NCBI GenBank assembly: GCA_018261935.1
Contig: JAGTRP010000004.1
Span: 62,001-126,000 of the forward strand
Direction of reading: 5' to 3'
Length of the DNA: 64,000 bases
DNA from: Rhodocyclaceae bacterium
GTDB taxonomy: Bacteria; Pseudomonadota; Gammaproteobacteria; Burkholderiales; Rhodocyclaceae
Positions 18,798-27,304 of this stretch are shown piece after piece. Numbering within the stretch: the first letter of the stretch is position 1; each line of letters begins with the position of its first letter. The notes under the pieces were generated by a model, which was not told where the DNA came from, ran no database searches, and worked only from the letters and a program-made list of their open reading frames with translations. Position numbers and translations under genes: made by a program.

Positions 18798-19510
18798 GAT
18801 TCTCCGAGATAGGCTTCCCGAACCCTGGGATCGTTCAACAACTGACTGGCTTCGCCGGCGAGGGTGATTTCCCCGCTTTCCATGACGTAGGCGCGCTGGC
18901 TCACCTCCAGGGCAAGCCGGGCGTTCTGCTCCACCAGGAGAATGGTCATCCCCTGTCGGGCGACAGCCTGGATGACTTCGAAAATCTTCTGCACCATGAT
19001 CGGCGCCAGGCCCATGGACGGCTCGTCCAGCAGCAGAAGCCGCGGCCGGCTCATGAGGGCCCGGCCGATGGCGAGCATTTGCTGCTCTCCGCCCGACAGG
19101 GTGCCGGCCAGTTGCTCCGCCCGCTCCTTGAGGCGGGGGAAATAGCCGAACACCTGGTCGAGGTCGCGGTCGATCTCCGCCGTGTCGCTCCGCACGAAGG
19201 CGCCCATGGCCAGGTTCTCCGCCACCGACAGACGGGGGAAGACGCCCCGCCCTTCCGGCACCAGGGCGATGCCTTCCCGCACCAGGCGGTGGGGCGCCAG
19301 GCGGGTGATTTCCCGGTCGCAGAAACGCACGGTGCCCCCGGCAGTGTCGAGGATTCTGGAAATGGCCTTGAGGGTGCTGGTCTTGCCGGCGCCGTTGGCG
19401 CCGATGAGGGCCACCATTTCCCCCTCGGCGACATGGAAGGTGATGCCCCGTACCGCCTGGATGCCGCCGTAGGCAACCCGCAGCCCCATGACTTTAAGCA
19501 AGATGGCCAC
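18794..19510 (-). CDS. livF: Branched-chain amino acid-type ABC transporter ATPase LivF
   Basis: 238-residue ABC ATPase. The Walker A motif GANGAGKTS spans residues 37-45, the signature is LSGGEQQ, and Walker B is LLLLDEPSMGLAPI. This ending and the C-terminal AYLGES are typical of LivF. It pairs with LivG to power import through LivH-LivM. Its start overlaps livG by 17 bp. Part of the livK-livH-livM-livG-livF operon; the actual substrate may be any branched-chain, aromatic or other hydrophobic amino acid or carboxylate. Confidence 0.94.
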   Translation of the reverse strand: MAILLKVMGLRVAYGGIQAVRGITFHVAEGEMVALIGANGAGKTSTLKAISRILDTAGGTVRFCDREITRLAPHRLVREGIALVPEGRGVFPRLSVAENLAMGAFVRSDTAEIDRDLDQVFGYFPRLKERAEQLAGTLSGGEQQMLAIGRALMSRPRLLLLDEPSMGLAPIMVQKIFEVIQAVARQGMTILLVEQNARLALEVSQRAYVMESGEITLAGEASQLLNDPRVREAYLGES

Positions 19511-20282
19511 CTCCCAGGTATGCCTCGATCACCCGTTGATCCCTCTGCACTGCGGCCGGCACGTCCTCGCAGATCTTCTCGCCGTAATCCAGGACCGCCA
19601 CCCGGTCGCACAGCCCCATGACCAGCTTGACGTCGTGCTCGATGAGCAGCACCGTGGTGCCATCCTGGCGGATGCCTTCGATGAGGCGGCGCAGTTCGGC
19701 GGTCTCCGTGGCATTCATGCCCGCCGCCGGTTCGTCCAGGCACAGGAGCTTGGGCTCGGTGGCGAGGGCGCGGGCGATTTCCAGCCGGCGCTGGTCGCCG
19801 TAAGAGAGATTATTGGCCAGATCCCAGGCCCGGTCGGCAATGCCCACATAGTGCAGCAGCTCCTCGGCCCGGCGCTGGATGGCGGCCTCCTCGGCCCGGG
19901 TCTTGGGGTCCCGGAAAATGGCGCCGAATACCCCTGCCCGGGTCCGCAGATGGCGGCCCACCATGACATTTTCCAGGGCCGTCATGTTGCCGAAGAGGCG
20001 GATGTTCTGGAAGGTGCGGGCGATACCCCGGGCCGCTGCCTCGTGGGGCGCATCCGCCGCCAGCGGGCTGCCGGCGAATATGAAGCTGCCGCCATCGGGC
20101 ACGTAGAGCCCGGTCAGGCAATTGAAGAGAGTGGTCTTGCCGGCGCCGTTGGGACCGATAAGGCCATACACCTCGCCCTGGCGGATGCTGAGGGAAACGT
20201 CCCGCAGCGCCTTGACCCCGCCGAAATGCTTGGCCACCTGCCGGGCTTCGAGCAGGGGAGGAGAAAGATTCTCGACCATCAT
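19494..20282 (-). CDS. livG: Branched-chain amino acid-type ABC transporter ATPase LivG
   Basis: 262-residue ABC ATPase. The Walker A motif GPNGAGKT begins at residue 43. GIARTFQNIRLF is the LivG-specific Q-loop region; LSYGDQRRLE is the variant signature and CLDEPAAGMN is Walker B. The C-terminal extension (DYGEKICEDVP through EAYLGGG) is typical of LivG. The ATG at 20282 overlaps the livM stop as ATGA. The open frame reaches 20324 but that lies within livM. Confidence 0.94.
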   Translation of the reverse strand: MMVENLSPPLLEARQVAKHFGGVKALRDVSLSIRQGEVYGLIGPNGAGKTTLFNCLTGLYVPDGGSFIFAGSPLAADAPHEAAARGIARTFQNIRLFGNMTALENVMVGRHLRTRAGVFGAIFRDPKTRAEEAAIQRRAEELLHYVGIADRAWDLANNLSYGDQRRLEIARALATEPKLLCLDEPAAGMNATETAELRRLIEGIRQDGTTVLLIEHDVKLVMGLCDRVAVLDYGEKICEDVPAAVQRDQRVIEAYLGGGHLA

Positions 20283-21334
20283 GTTTTTTCCGCCAACTCC
20301 CGCCGCCGCTCCGACGATGGCCACAGGCCGGCCGGCCGCCAGCGCATCACCAGCACCAGGGCGAGGCCGAAAATGAGCATGCGCAGGCTTTCCGGATCCA
20401 CCAGCACCTTGCCGAACAGGGCCTGCTGAACCGGCCCCACGCCGTAGCGCAGCAGCTCCGGCAGGACGGTGAGGAGGACGGCCCCCAGGATGACCCCGGG
20501 GATGTGGCCCATGCCCCCCAGCACCACCATGGACAGAATCGAGATGGACTCCACCAGGGAAAAGCTTTCAGGGGAAACAAAGCCCTGCATGGCCGAGAAG
20601 ATGCCGCCGGCGACGCCGCCGAAGCTCGCCCCCATGGCGAAGGCCAGGAGCTTGATGTTGCGGGTGTTGATGCCGATGGCCTTGGCCGCCACCTCGTCTT
20701 CGCGGATCGCCTGCCAGGCCCGGCCGATGCGGGAATGCTGCAACCGCAGGTTGATGAGGATGACCACGATGGCCAGGGCCACCAGCAGGAAATAGTACTT
20801 CTGGGGCCCGGAAAGGCTGATGCCGAGGATCTGGGTCGTGCCGCTGAACTTGAAGCCGCCGATAGCCACCGGGTCGATGAGGGTGATGCCCTGGGCGCCG
20901 TTGGTGATATTGACCGGGGCATTCAGGTTGTTGAGGAAGATGCGGATGATCTCCCCGAAGCCCAGGGTGACGATGGCCAGGTAATCGCCCCGCAGCTTCA
21001 GGGTCGGCGTTCCCAGCAGCACGCCGAAGACGCAGGCGGTTGCCGCCCCCATGGGCACGATGGCCCAGAAAGGCAGGTGCAGTCCGAAATGGGGGCTGGC
21101 CAGCAGGGCATAGACATAGGCGCCGACGGCGTAGAAGGCGACGTAGCCCAGGTCCAGGAGGCCCGCCAGGCCGACCACGATGTTGAGCCCCAGGGCCAGG
21201 AAGACGTAGAGGATGGCGAAGTCCACGATGCGCACCCAGGCCTGGCCTCCCATGGCGGCGACGAAGGGCAGCGCCACCAGGGCGACGGCGACGAGGGCGA
21301 TGCCGGCCGCCGAACGGGAATTCATCCACTTCAT
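20279..21334 (-). CDS. livM: Branched-chain amino acid-type ABC transporter permease LivM
   Basis: 351-residue inner-membrane permease with about nine hydrophobic helices. The family signatures LGLNIVVGLAGLLDLGYVAFYAVGAY and the cytoplasmic coupling EAA-like loop near GRAWQAIREDEVAAKAIGIN are clear. It forms the translocation path with LivH. The start codon region overlaps the livH stop by 4 bp and its stop overlaps the livG start, so the genes are translated in series. Confidence 0.94.
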   Translation of the reverse strand: MKWMNSRSAAGIALVAVALVALPFVAAMGGQAWVRIVDFAILYVFLALGLNIVVGLAGLLDLGYVAFYAVGAYVYALLASPHFGLHLPFWAIVPMGAATACVFGVLLGTPTLKLRGDYLAIVTLGFGEIIRIFLNNLNAPVNITNGAQGITLIDPVAIGGFKFSGTTQILGISLSGPQKYYFLLVALAIVVILINLRLQHSRIGRAWQAIREDEVAAKAIGINTRNIKLLAFAMGASFGGVAGGIFSAMQGFVSPESFSLVESISILSMVVLGGMGHIPGVILGAVLLTVLPELLRYGVGPVQQALFGKVLVDPESLRMLIFGLALVLVMRWRPAGLWPSSERRRELAEKT

Positions 21335-22254
21335 GCCCGATCCCCCGTCTTCTCGCCGAAGAGCCCGGAGGGCCGGAACATGAGGACGCCGATCAGGACG
21401 ATGAAGGCGAAAATGTCCTGATAATGGCTGCCCAGGAAGCCGTGGGTCAGGTCGCCGATGTAGCCGGCCCCCAGGGCCTCGATGATACCCAGCAGCACGC
21501 CCCCCGCCACGGCCCCGGCGATATTGCCGATACCGCCCAGCACCGCGGCGGTGAAAGCCTTCAGGCCCAGCATCGAGCCCATCTGGTAATGGGCGATTTC
21601 GTAATAGCTGCCGACCATGACCCCGGCCACCGCCCCGAGGGCCGAACCCACCACGAAAGCGGCGGCGATCACCCGGTCGATGTTGACTCCCATCAGGCTC
21701 GCCACCTGGGGATTCTGGGCGGTGGCCCGCATGGCCATGCCGAGCTTGGTGCGGTAGATGAGGAGGAGGAGGCCCGCCATCATCAAGGTCGACACCGACA
21801 CGATCATGACCTGGACGGTGGTGAAGCTGGCCCCCGCCACTTCGAAGGACTCGCTACGGATGAGGGAGGGGAAAGTCCGGTAATTGCGCCCCCAGACGAT
21901 CATGGCCACGTTCTGCAGGACGATGGACATGCCGATGGCGGTGATGAGGGGGGTGAGACGCGGGGCATGGCGCAGGGGCCGGTAGGCCACCCGCTCCAGC
22001 CACCAGCCGATGGCCATGCAGACGACGACCGCGGCCAGCACGCCGGTTCCCCCGGCCACCACCGCCGGCACGCCGGCGGCCATCAGGCCCCCGATGACGG
22101 TGATGGCCACCAGGGTGCCGATCATCACCACCTCGCCGTGGGCGAAATTGATCAATCCCATGATCCCGTAGACCATGGTGTAGCCGAGGGCCACCAGGGC
22201 GTAGATGCTGCCCTGGACCAGCCCGTTGATGATTTGCTGAAGGAAAGTTTCCAT
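21331..22254 (-). CDS. livH: Branched-chain amino acid-type ABC transporter permease LivH
   Basis: 307-residue membrane permease. The N-terminus, with INGLVQGSIYALVALGYTMVYGIM followed by INFAHGEVVMIGT, is the classic LivH pattern; the coupling loop contains GMAMRATAQNPQVASLMGVN. A 45-bp gap follows livK and holds a strong GC hairpin that ends 6 bases before this ATG, leaving no free Shine-Dalgarno sequence. That suggests reduced expression of livHMGF relative to livK. Confidence 0.94.
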   Translation of the reverse strand: METFLQQIINGLVQGSIYALVALGYTMVYGIMGLINFAHGEVVMIGTLVAITVIGGLMAAGVPAVVAGGTGVLAAVVVCMAIGWWLERVAYRPLRHAPRLTPLITAIGMSIVLQNVAMIVWGRNYRTFPSLIRSESFEVAGASFTTVQVMIVSVSTLMMAGLLLLIYRTKLGMAMRATAQNPQVASLMGVNIDRVIAAAFVVGSALGAVAGVMVGSYYEIAHYQMGSMLGLKAFTAAVLGGIGNIAGAVAGGVLLGIIEALGAGYIGDLTHGFLGSHYQDIFAFIVLIGVLMFRPSGLFGEKTGDRA

Positions 22255-22260
22255 GCAGAA

Positions 22261-22280
22261 ACGGCGCCCTCGGGCGCCGT
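22261..22280 (-). terminator. livK-livH intercistronic hairpin (attenuator candidate)
   Basis: A perfect 9-bp GC-rich stem (ACGGCGCCC / GGGCGCCGT) with a 2-base loop, followed on the minus strand by TTTCTGC and the livH ATG. It could stop part of the transcription after livK, protect livK mRNA, or hide the livH ribosome site. Such hairpins after binding-protein genes commonly set the ratio of binding protein to membrane subunits. Confidence 0.55.
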
Positions 22281-22299
22281 CCCATTGAGACGTTGAAAG

Positions 22300-23577
22300 T
22301 TACTGCTTGCCGGGGGCCTGGACGGGGGCTGCCGCCGCCGGGGCGGAAGCCGGGCCCGGGGCCGGTGCGGCGGTGGCCTCCGGCGCACCGCCCAGGGTCT
22401 CCACGTAGTCGAGCTTGCCGCCCTTGTACTGGTAGAGGGAGATGGCGCCGTCCTTGAGGTCGCCCTTCGGATCGAACTCGATGGTGGCGGTGACGCCGTC
22501 GTAGCGGGCCTTGCCGACCTGGGGCAGGAACTTGGCCGGCTCGACGGAATTGGCCCGCTGCATGGAGTCGGCCATGACCATCACTGCATCATAGACGTAG
22601 GGGGCGTAAAGCTGGATGTCGGCATTGAAGCGCTTGGTGAACTTCTCCCGGAACTGGGGCCCCTTGGCGAGCTTTTCCAGGGGCTTGCCGGGCAGGGAGC
22701 AGAACTGGCCTTCGGCCGCGTCACCGCCGAGCTTCATGAACTCCGGCGTGCACACGCCGTCGCCGCCCAGGAACTTGGCCTTGATGCCCAGTTCCTTCAT
22801 CTGCTTCACCAGGGGACCGCCCTGGGCATCCATGCCGCCGTAGAAGACCAGGTCCGGCTTCATGGACTTGATCTTGGTGAGGATGGCCTTGAAATCGGTG
22901 GCCTTGTCGTTGGTGTATTCGGTATCCACCACCTTGAGGCCGTTGGCCTCGGCGGCCTTCCGGAACTCGTCGGCCAGGCCCTGGCCGTAGGCGGTGCGGT
23001 CGTCGATGATGGCCACCGTCTTGGCCCCCTGCTTGGCGGCGAACTGGCCCAGGACCTTGCCCTGCTGCTCATCGTTGGCCATGACCCGGAAGGCGGTGTT
23101 GAAGCTCTGCTGGGTGTATTTCGGGTTGGTGGCGGAACCGGAAATCTGCGGGATGCCGGCATCGAAATAGATCTTGGAGGCCGGGATGGTGGTGCCGGAA
23201 TTGAGGTGGCCGATGACCCCGTTCACCTTGGCGTCCGCCAGCTTCTGGGCGACGATGGTGCCCTGCTTGGGATCTGCCTGGTCGTCCTCATTCAGGAGTT
23301 CGAACTTGACCTTGGCGCCGCCGATTTCGAGGCCCTTGGCATTGAGATCCTCCACCGCCAGGATGGCGCCGTTCTCGTTGTCCTTGCCGAGGTGGGCCTG
23401 GGGACCGGTCATGGGCGCCACGTGGCCGAGCTTGACGACAACTTCCGGCTTCGGCGCGGTGGCCGTCGAGGCGGCCGGGGCCTGGGCGGGTTTCGGCTCT
23501 TCCTTCTGGCCGCAGGCAGCCAGGGCGAAGGCGACGGCGATGGATACGGCGGACAGCTGGACGGGCAGGGCGCGCAT
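22300..23577 (-). CDS. livK: Branched-chain amino acid-type ABC transporter substrate-binding lipoprotein
   Basis: 425-residue periplasmic-binding protein of the LivJ/LivK (type I fold) family. The N-terminus ends in a lipobox (ALAAC, Cys22), so it is probably lipid-anchored, whereas E. coli LivK is soluble. Mature Pro/Ala/Lys linkers flank the fold on both sides: about 20 residues after Cys22 and a 30-residue Ala/Pro-rich tail. The core starts VVKLGHVAPMTGPQAHLGKDNENGA. A GGAG ribosome site precedes the ATG, and a strong promoter candidate lies at 23625-23653. Ligand not predictable. Confidence 0.93.
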   Translation of the reverse strand: MRALPVQLSAVSIAVAFALAACGQKEEPKPAQAPAASTATAPKPEVVVKLGHVAPMTGPQAHLGKDNENGAILAVEDLNAKGLEIGGAKVKFELLNEDDQADPKQGTIVAQKLADAKVNGVIGHLNSGTTIPASKIYFDAGIPQISGSATNPKYTQQSFNTAFRVMANDEQQGKVLGQFAAKQGAKTVAIIDDRTAYGQGLADEFRKAAEANGLKVVDTEYTNDKATDFKAILTKIKSMKPDLVFYGGMDAQGGPLVKQMKELGIKAKFLGGDGVCTPEFMKLGGDAAEGQFCSLPGKPLEKLAKGPQFREKFTKRFNADIQLYAPYVYDAVMVMADSMQRANSVEPAKFLPQVGKARYDGVTATIEFDPKGDLKDGAISLYQYKGGKLDYVETLGGAPEATAAPAPGPASAPAAAAPVQAPGKQ

Positions 23578-23624
23578 CGGGTGTGTCTCCTGAATATTGT
23601 GGGAAGGCGGGGATTATCCGGCCG

Positions 23625-23653
23625 ATTCTCCCGGGGGATCATGAGCCTGTCAA
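23625..23653 (-). promoter_or_regulatory. Candidate sigma70 promoter for livKHMGF
   Basis: On the minus strand, a consensus TTGACA (23653-23648), a 17-bp spacer and GAGAAT (23630-23625). Transcription would begin near 23618, giving a leader of about 40 nt before livK. The -35 element is 7 bp from the perfect palindrome at 23660-23675. Confidence 0.6.
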
Positions 23654-23659
23654 TCATTC

Positions 23660-23675
23660 AGGCGTTATAACGCCT
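23660..23675. promoter_or_regulatory. Perfect 16-bp palindrome, operator candidate
   Basis: AGGCGTTATAACGCCT reads identically on both strands and lies in the 236-bp gap between the divergent livK and iorAB-like genes, 7 bp upstream of the livK -35 hexamer. The position fits an activator site for livK, or a shared operator for both divergent units. The binding protein is unknown, and no regulator gene is adjacent. Confidence 0.5.
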
Positions 23676-23813
23676 ATCCGGGCGTAATTTCCCTGTTCCT
23701 GCCGGAACGAAGGGAAGATCCTAAAGTCCATGTTGTAGAAATCGCCGCCACCACCCCCGGCCGGCGATGACAAAAACGACGTCCACAAGACGCGATACAA
23801 GGTGGAGACCATC

Positions 23814-26800
23814 ATGACCGACCTCGCGCATGGCTTAGGCCCCCTCGCCAGCTTCACCCTGGACGACAAGTACACCGTCACCGCCGGCCGCGTCTTCCTT
23901 ACCGGCATCCAGGCCCTCGTCCGGCTTCCCATGCTGCAGCACCTGCGGGACCAGGCGGCCGGCCTCAAGACGGCGGGATTCATCTCCGGCTATCGGGGCA
24001 GCCCCCTCGGCGGATTCGACCAGGCCCTCTGGAAAGCCAGGGAGCATCTCGCCCGCCATGACGTGGTCTTCCAGCCCGGCATCAATGAGGACCTGGCCGC
24101 CACGGCGGTGTGGGGCAGCCAGCAGCTCGGCCTCTTCCCCGGCGCCCGCTACGACGGCGTCTTCGGCCTGTGGTACGGCAAGGGGCCCGGGGTGGACCGC
24201 TGCGGCGACGTCTTCCGCCACGCCAATGCCGCCGGCACCGCCAGGCATGGCGGTGTCCTGGTGGTGGCCGGCGACGACCACGCCGCCAAGTCCTCCACCC
24301 TGCCCCACCAGACCGAGCACATCTTCAAGGCCGTGCTGATGCCGGTGCTCTATCCCGCCAATGTCCAGGAATACCTGGATTACGGCTTGCACGGCTGGGC
24401 CATGAGCCGCTATTCCGGCTGCTGGGTGGCCTTCAAGGCCCTGGCCGACACGGTGGAAACCGCCGCTTCGGTGAACCTCGATCCCCTCGGTCTGGAAATC
24501 GCCCTCCCCGAGGATTTCGAGCTGCCTCCCGGCGGCCTCAATATCCGCTGGCCCGATCCGCCCCTGGCCCAGGAAGCCCGCCTCCTCAACGACCGCCTCT
24601 ACGCCGCCCTGGCCTATGCCCGCCGCAACGGCCTCAACCGGGTGGTCATCGATTCGCCCAGAGCGCGGCTCGGCATCATCACCGCCGGCAAGTCCTACCT
24701 GGATGTGCGCCAGGCCCTCGATGAACTGGGCATCGACGATCGGCTCGCCGCCGAGATCGGCATCCGCCTCTACAAGGTCGGCATGGTCTGGCCCCTGGAA
24801 GCCGACGGGGTGCGCCGCTTCGCCGAGGGCCTGGAGGAGATCCTGGTGGTGGAGGAAAAGCGCCAGCTCCTGGAATACCAGTTGAAGGAGGAGCTCTACA
24901 ACTGGCGGGAGGATGTCCGCCCCCGGGTGGTGGGCAAGTTCGATGAAAAGGGCGAATGGTCCCTACCCCACGGCGACTGGCTGCTGCCCGCTACCGGAGA
25001 ACTGCCGGTGGCCACCATCGCCCGGGTCATCGCCCAGCGCATCGCCCGCTTCTTCACCTCCCCCGCCATCGAGGCCCGCCTGAAGCTCATCGAGGCCAAG
25101 CAGCGGGCGGCCATGACGCCCCTGGTGCAGGCCGAAAGGAAGCCCCACTTCTGCTCCGGCTGTCCCCACAACACCTCCACCCGGGTGCCGGAAGGCTCCC
25201 GGGCGGTGGCCGGCATCGGCTGCCACTACATGGTCACCTGGATGGACCGCAGCACCGCCACCTTCACCCACATGGGGGGCGAAGGGGTGCCCTGGGTGGG
25301 ACAGGCGCCCTTCACCGAGGAAAGGCACATCTTCGCGAACCTGGGGGACGGCACCTATTTCCATTCCGGGCTCCTCGCCATCCGGCAAGCCCTGGCCGCC
25401 AAGGTGACCATCACCTACAAGATCCTCTACAACGACGCCGTGGCCATGACCGGCGGCCAGCCGGTGGACGGCCAGCTGTCGGTGGCCCGGCTCACCCGGC
25501 AACTAGAGGCCGAGGGGGTCGAGAAAATGATGGTGGTGACCGACCATCCGGGGAATTACGCAAAAGTCGCGGACCTCGCCCCCGGCGTGCCGGTGCGCCA
25601 CCGGGACGAGCTGGATGCGGTGCAGCGGGAGTTGCGGCAATACCCCGGCGTCTCCGTCCTCATCTACGACCAGACCTGCGCCACCGAAGCCCGACGCCGC
25701 CGGAAGCGCGGCAAGATGCCCGCCATTGCCACCCGGGTGTTCATCAACGAGGCGGTGTGCGAAGGCTGCGGCGACTGCTCGGTGCAGTCCAACTGCCTGT
25801 CGGTGGTGCCGGTGGAAACGCCCTTCGGCAGGAAGCGCCAGATCGACCAGTCGGCCTGCAACCAGGATTTCTCCTGCCTCAAGGGCTTCTGCCCCAGCTT
25901 CGTGACCGTGGAAGGGGGCAAGCCGCGCCACGGCAAGGCCCTGGACATTTCGGACCGCAATCTGCCGCCCCTGCCCGACCCACTGCTGCCCGCTACCGCC
26001 ACCCCCTGGAACCTGCTGATCACCGGCGTCGGCGGCATGGGGGTCATCACCCTGGGGGCGCTGATCGGCATGGCCGCCCACCTCGACGGCAAGGGAGTAT
26101 CGACCCTCGACATGACCGGCCTCGCCCAGAAATTCGGCGCCGTCTTCTCCCACCTGCGGATCGCCGACCGGCAGGAGGACATCCACGCCACCCGCATCGC
26201 CACCGGCGAGGCCCAGGCCGTCCTCGGCGGCGACCTGGTGGTCACGGCCGGCAGCGAGGCCCTGTCCAAGATGCTGGAGGGCCGGACCCGGACCGTGGTC
26301 AATTGCACCGAGACCCCCACCGCCGAATTCACCCGCAACCCGGATTGGGATTTCCCCCTGGCCCGCCTGCAGCAGGCCATCGCCGACACGGTGGGGGCCG
26401 GCAACGCCGATTTCCTCGATGCCCAGCACCTGGCCACCAGCCTCATGGGAGACGCCCTCTACACCAACATGCTGCTCCTGGGCTACGCCTGGCAGAAGGG
26501 CCTGGTGCCGGTGTCCCGTATCGCCCTGGAGCGGGCCATCGAGCTGAACGGCGCGACGGTGCAGGCCAATCTGGCGGCCTTCGCCTGGGGCCGGCGGGCT
26601 GCCGCCTTTCCGGAATCCGTGCGTGCCTTGGCCGGCGTCGCCGCCATGCCGGCGGCGGAGAAGCCGGGGCTGGACGAGCTCATCGCCCGCCATGCCGAGC
26701 ACCTGACCGCCTACCAGGATCGCCGCCTGGCCGACCGCTACCGCCGCCTGGTGGAGCAGGTGCGTCCCCGGGGCGACGCCCTGGCCGCCGCCGTCGCCTC

Positions 26801-27272
26801 CGCCTACGGCAAGCTCCTGGCCATCAAGGACGAATACGAGGTGGCCCGGCTCTTCACCCAGGGCGATTTCATGGCCCGGGTCCGGGAGACCTTCGAAGGC
26901 GATTTCCGGTTGGGCTTCCACCTCGCGCCCCCCGGCCTTGCCCGCCCCGGCCCCGACGGCCGCCCCCGGAAAATGACTTTCGGCCCCTGGATGCTCACCG
27001 TCTTTTCCTGGCTCGCCCGGCTGCGCCGGGTGCGGGGCACGGCCTTCGATCCTTTCGGCCGCAGTGCGGAGAGGCGCCTGGAACGGCAGCTCATCGCCGA
27101 CTATGAGGCCGACGTGGCCCTCATCCTGGAGCGGGGCGCCGCCGATCCCGAAGCGGCCGAGGAACTGGCGGCCTGGCCGGGGACGGTCCGGGGCTTCGGG
27201 CCGGTGAAGATGGCGGCGGCCAGGCAGGCGCTGGATAGACGCTCAACCCTGCGGCAGCGGCTAATGGCATAG
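23814..27272 (+). CDS. Fused indolepyruvate ferredoxin oxidoreductase-type enzyme (IorAB-like 2-oxoacid oxidoreductase)
   Basis: 1152-residue single-chain enzyme expected to oxidise 2-oxoacids, such as arylpyruvates from aromatic amino acids, to acyl-CoA with reduction of ferredoxin. Domain order: pyrimidine-binding region (FISGYRGSPLGGFD, about 50-65); thiamine-diphosphate half with CSGCPHNTST near 445 and NLGDGTYFHSG near 510; a ferredoxin-like Cys cluster CEGCGDC near 649 followed by CNQDFSCLKGFC; and the gamma domain from GVGGMGVIT near 737. The ATG at 23814 is preceded by AAGGTGGAG. Divergent from livK, consistent with import and oxidation of the same amino acids. The substrate is inferred from family, not proven. 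Confidence 0.9.
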   Translation: MTDLAHGLGPLASFTLDDKYTVTAGRVFLTGIQALVRLPMLQHLRDQAAGLKTAGFISGYRGSPLGGFDQALWKAREHLARHDVVFQPGINEDLAATAVWGSQQLGLFPGARYDGVFGLWYGKGPGVDRCGDVFRHANAAGTARHGGVLVVAGDDHAAKSSTLPHQTEHIFKAVLMPVLYPANVQEYLDYGLHGWAMSRYSGCWVAFKALADTVETAASVNLDPLGLEIALPEDFELPPGGLNIRWPDPPLAQEARLLNDRLYAALAYARRNGLNRVVIDSPRARLGIITAGKSYLDVRQALDELGIDDRLAAEIGIRLYKVGMVWPLEADGVRRFAEGLEEILVVEEKRQLLEYQLKEELYNWREDVRPRVVGKFDEKGEWSLPHGDWLLPATGELPVATIARVIAQRIARFFTSPAIEARLKLIEAKQRAAMTPLVQAERKPHFCSGCPHNTSTRVPEGSRAVAGIGCHYMVTWMDRSTATFTHMGGEGVPWVGQAPFTEERHIFANLGDGTYFHSGLLAIRQALAAKVTITYKILYNDAVAMTGGQPVDGQLSVARLTRQLEAEGVEKMMVVTDHPGNYAKVADLAPGVPVRHRDELDAVQRELRQYPGVSVLIYDQTCATEARRRRKRGKMPAIATRVFINEAVCEGCGDCSVQSNCLSVVPVETPFGRKRQIDQSACNQDFSCLKGFCPSFVTVEGGKPRHGKALDISDRNLPPLPDPLLPATATPWNLLITGVGGMGVITLGALIGMAAHLDGKGVSTLDMTGLAQKFGAVFSHLRIADRQEDIHATRIATGEAQAVLGGDLVVTAGSEALSKMLEGRTRTVVNCTETPTAEFTRNPDWDFPLARLQQAIADTVGAGNADFLDAQHLATSLMGDALYTNMLLLGYAWQKGLVPVSRIALERAIELNGATVQANLAAFAWGRRAAAFPESVRALAGVAAMPAAEKPGLDELIARHAEHLTAYQDRRLADRYRRLVEQVRPRGDALAAAVASAYGKLLAIKDEYEVARLFTQGDFMARVRETFEGDFRLGFHLAPPGLARPGPDGRPRKMTFGPWMLTVFSWLARLRRVRGTAFDPFGRSAERRLERQLIADYEADVALILERGAADPEAAEELAAWPGTVRGFGPVKMAAARQALDRRSTLRQRLMA

Positions 27273-27304
27273 AATCCGGGTTTTCAGCCCACGGATTCAG
27301 CCGA

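Noticed and set aside
27272-27298. Stem (GAATCCG / CGGATTC) after the iorAB-like gene as a terminator
   Set aside because: No T-run and the next gene starts 7 bp downstream; noted only as a possible attenuator.
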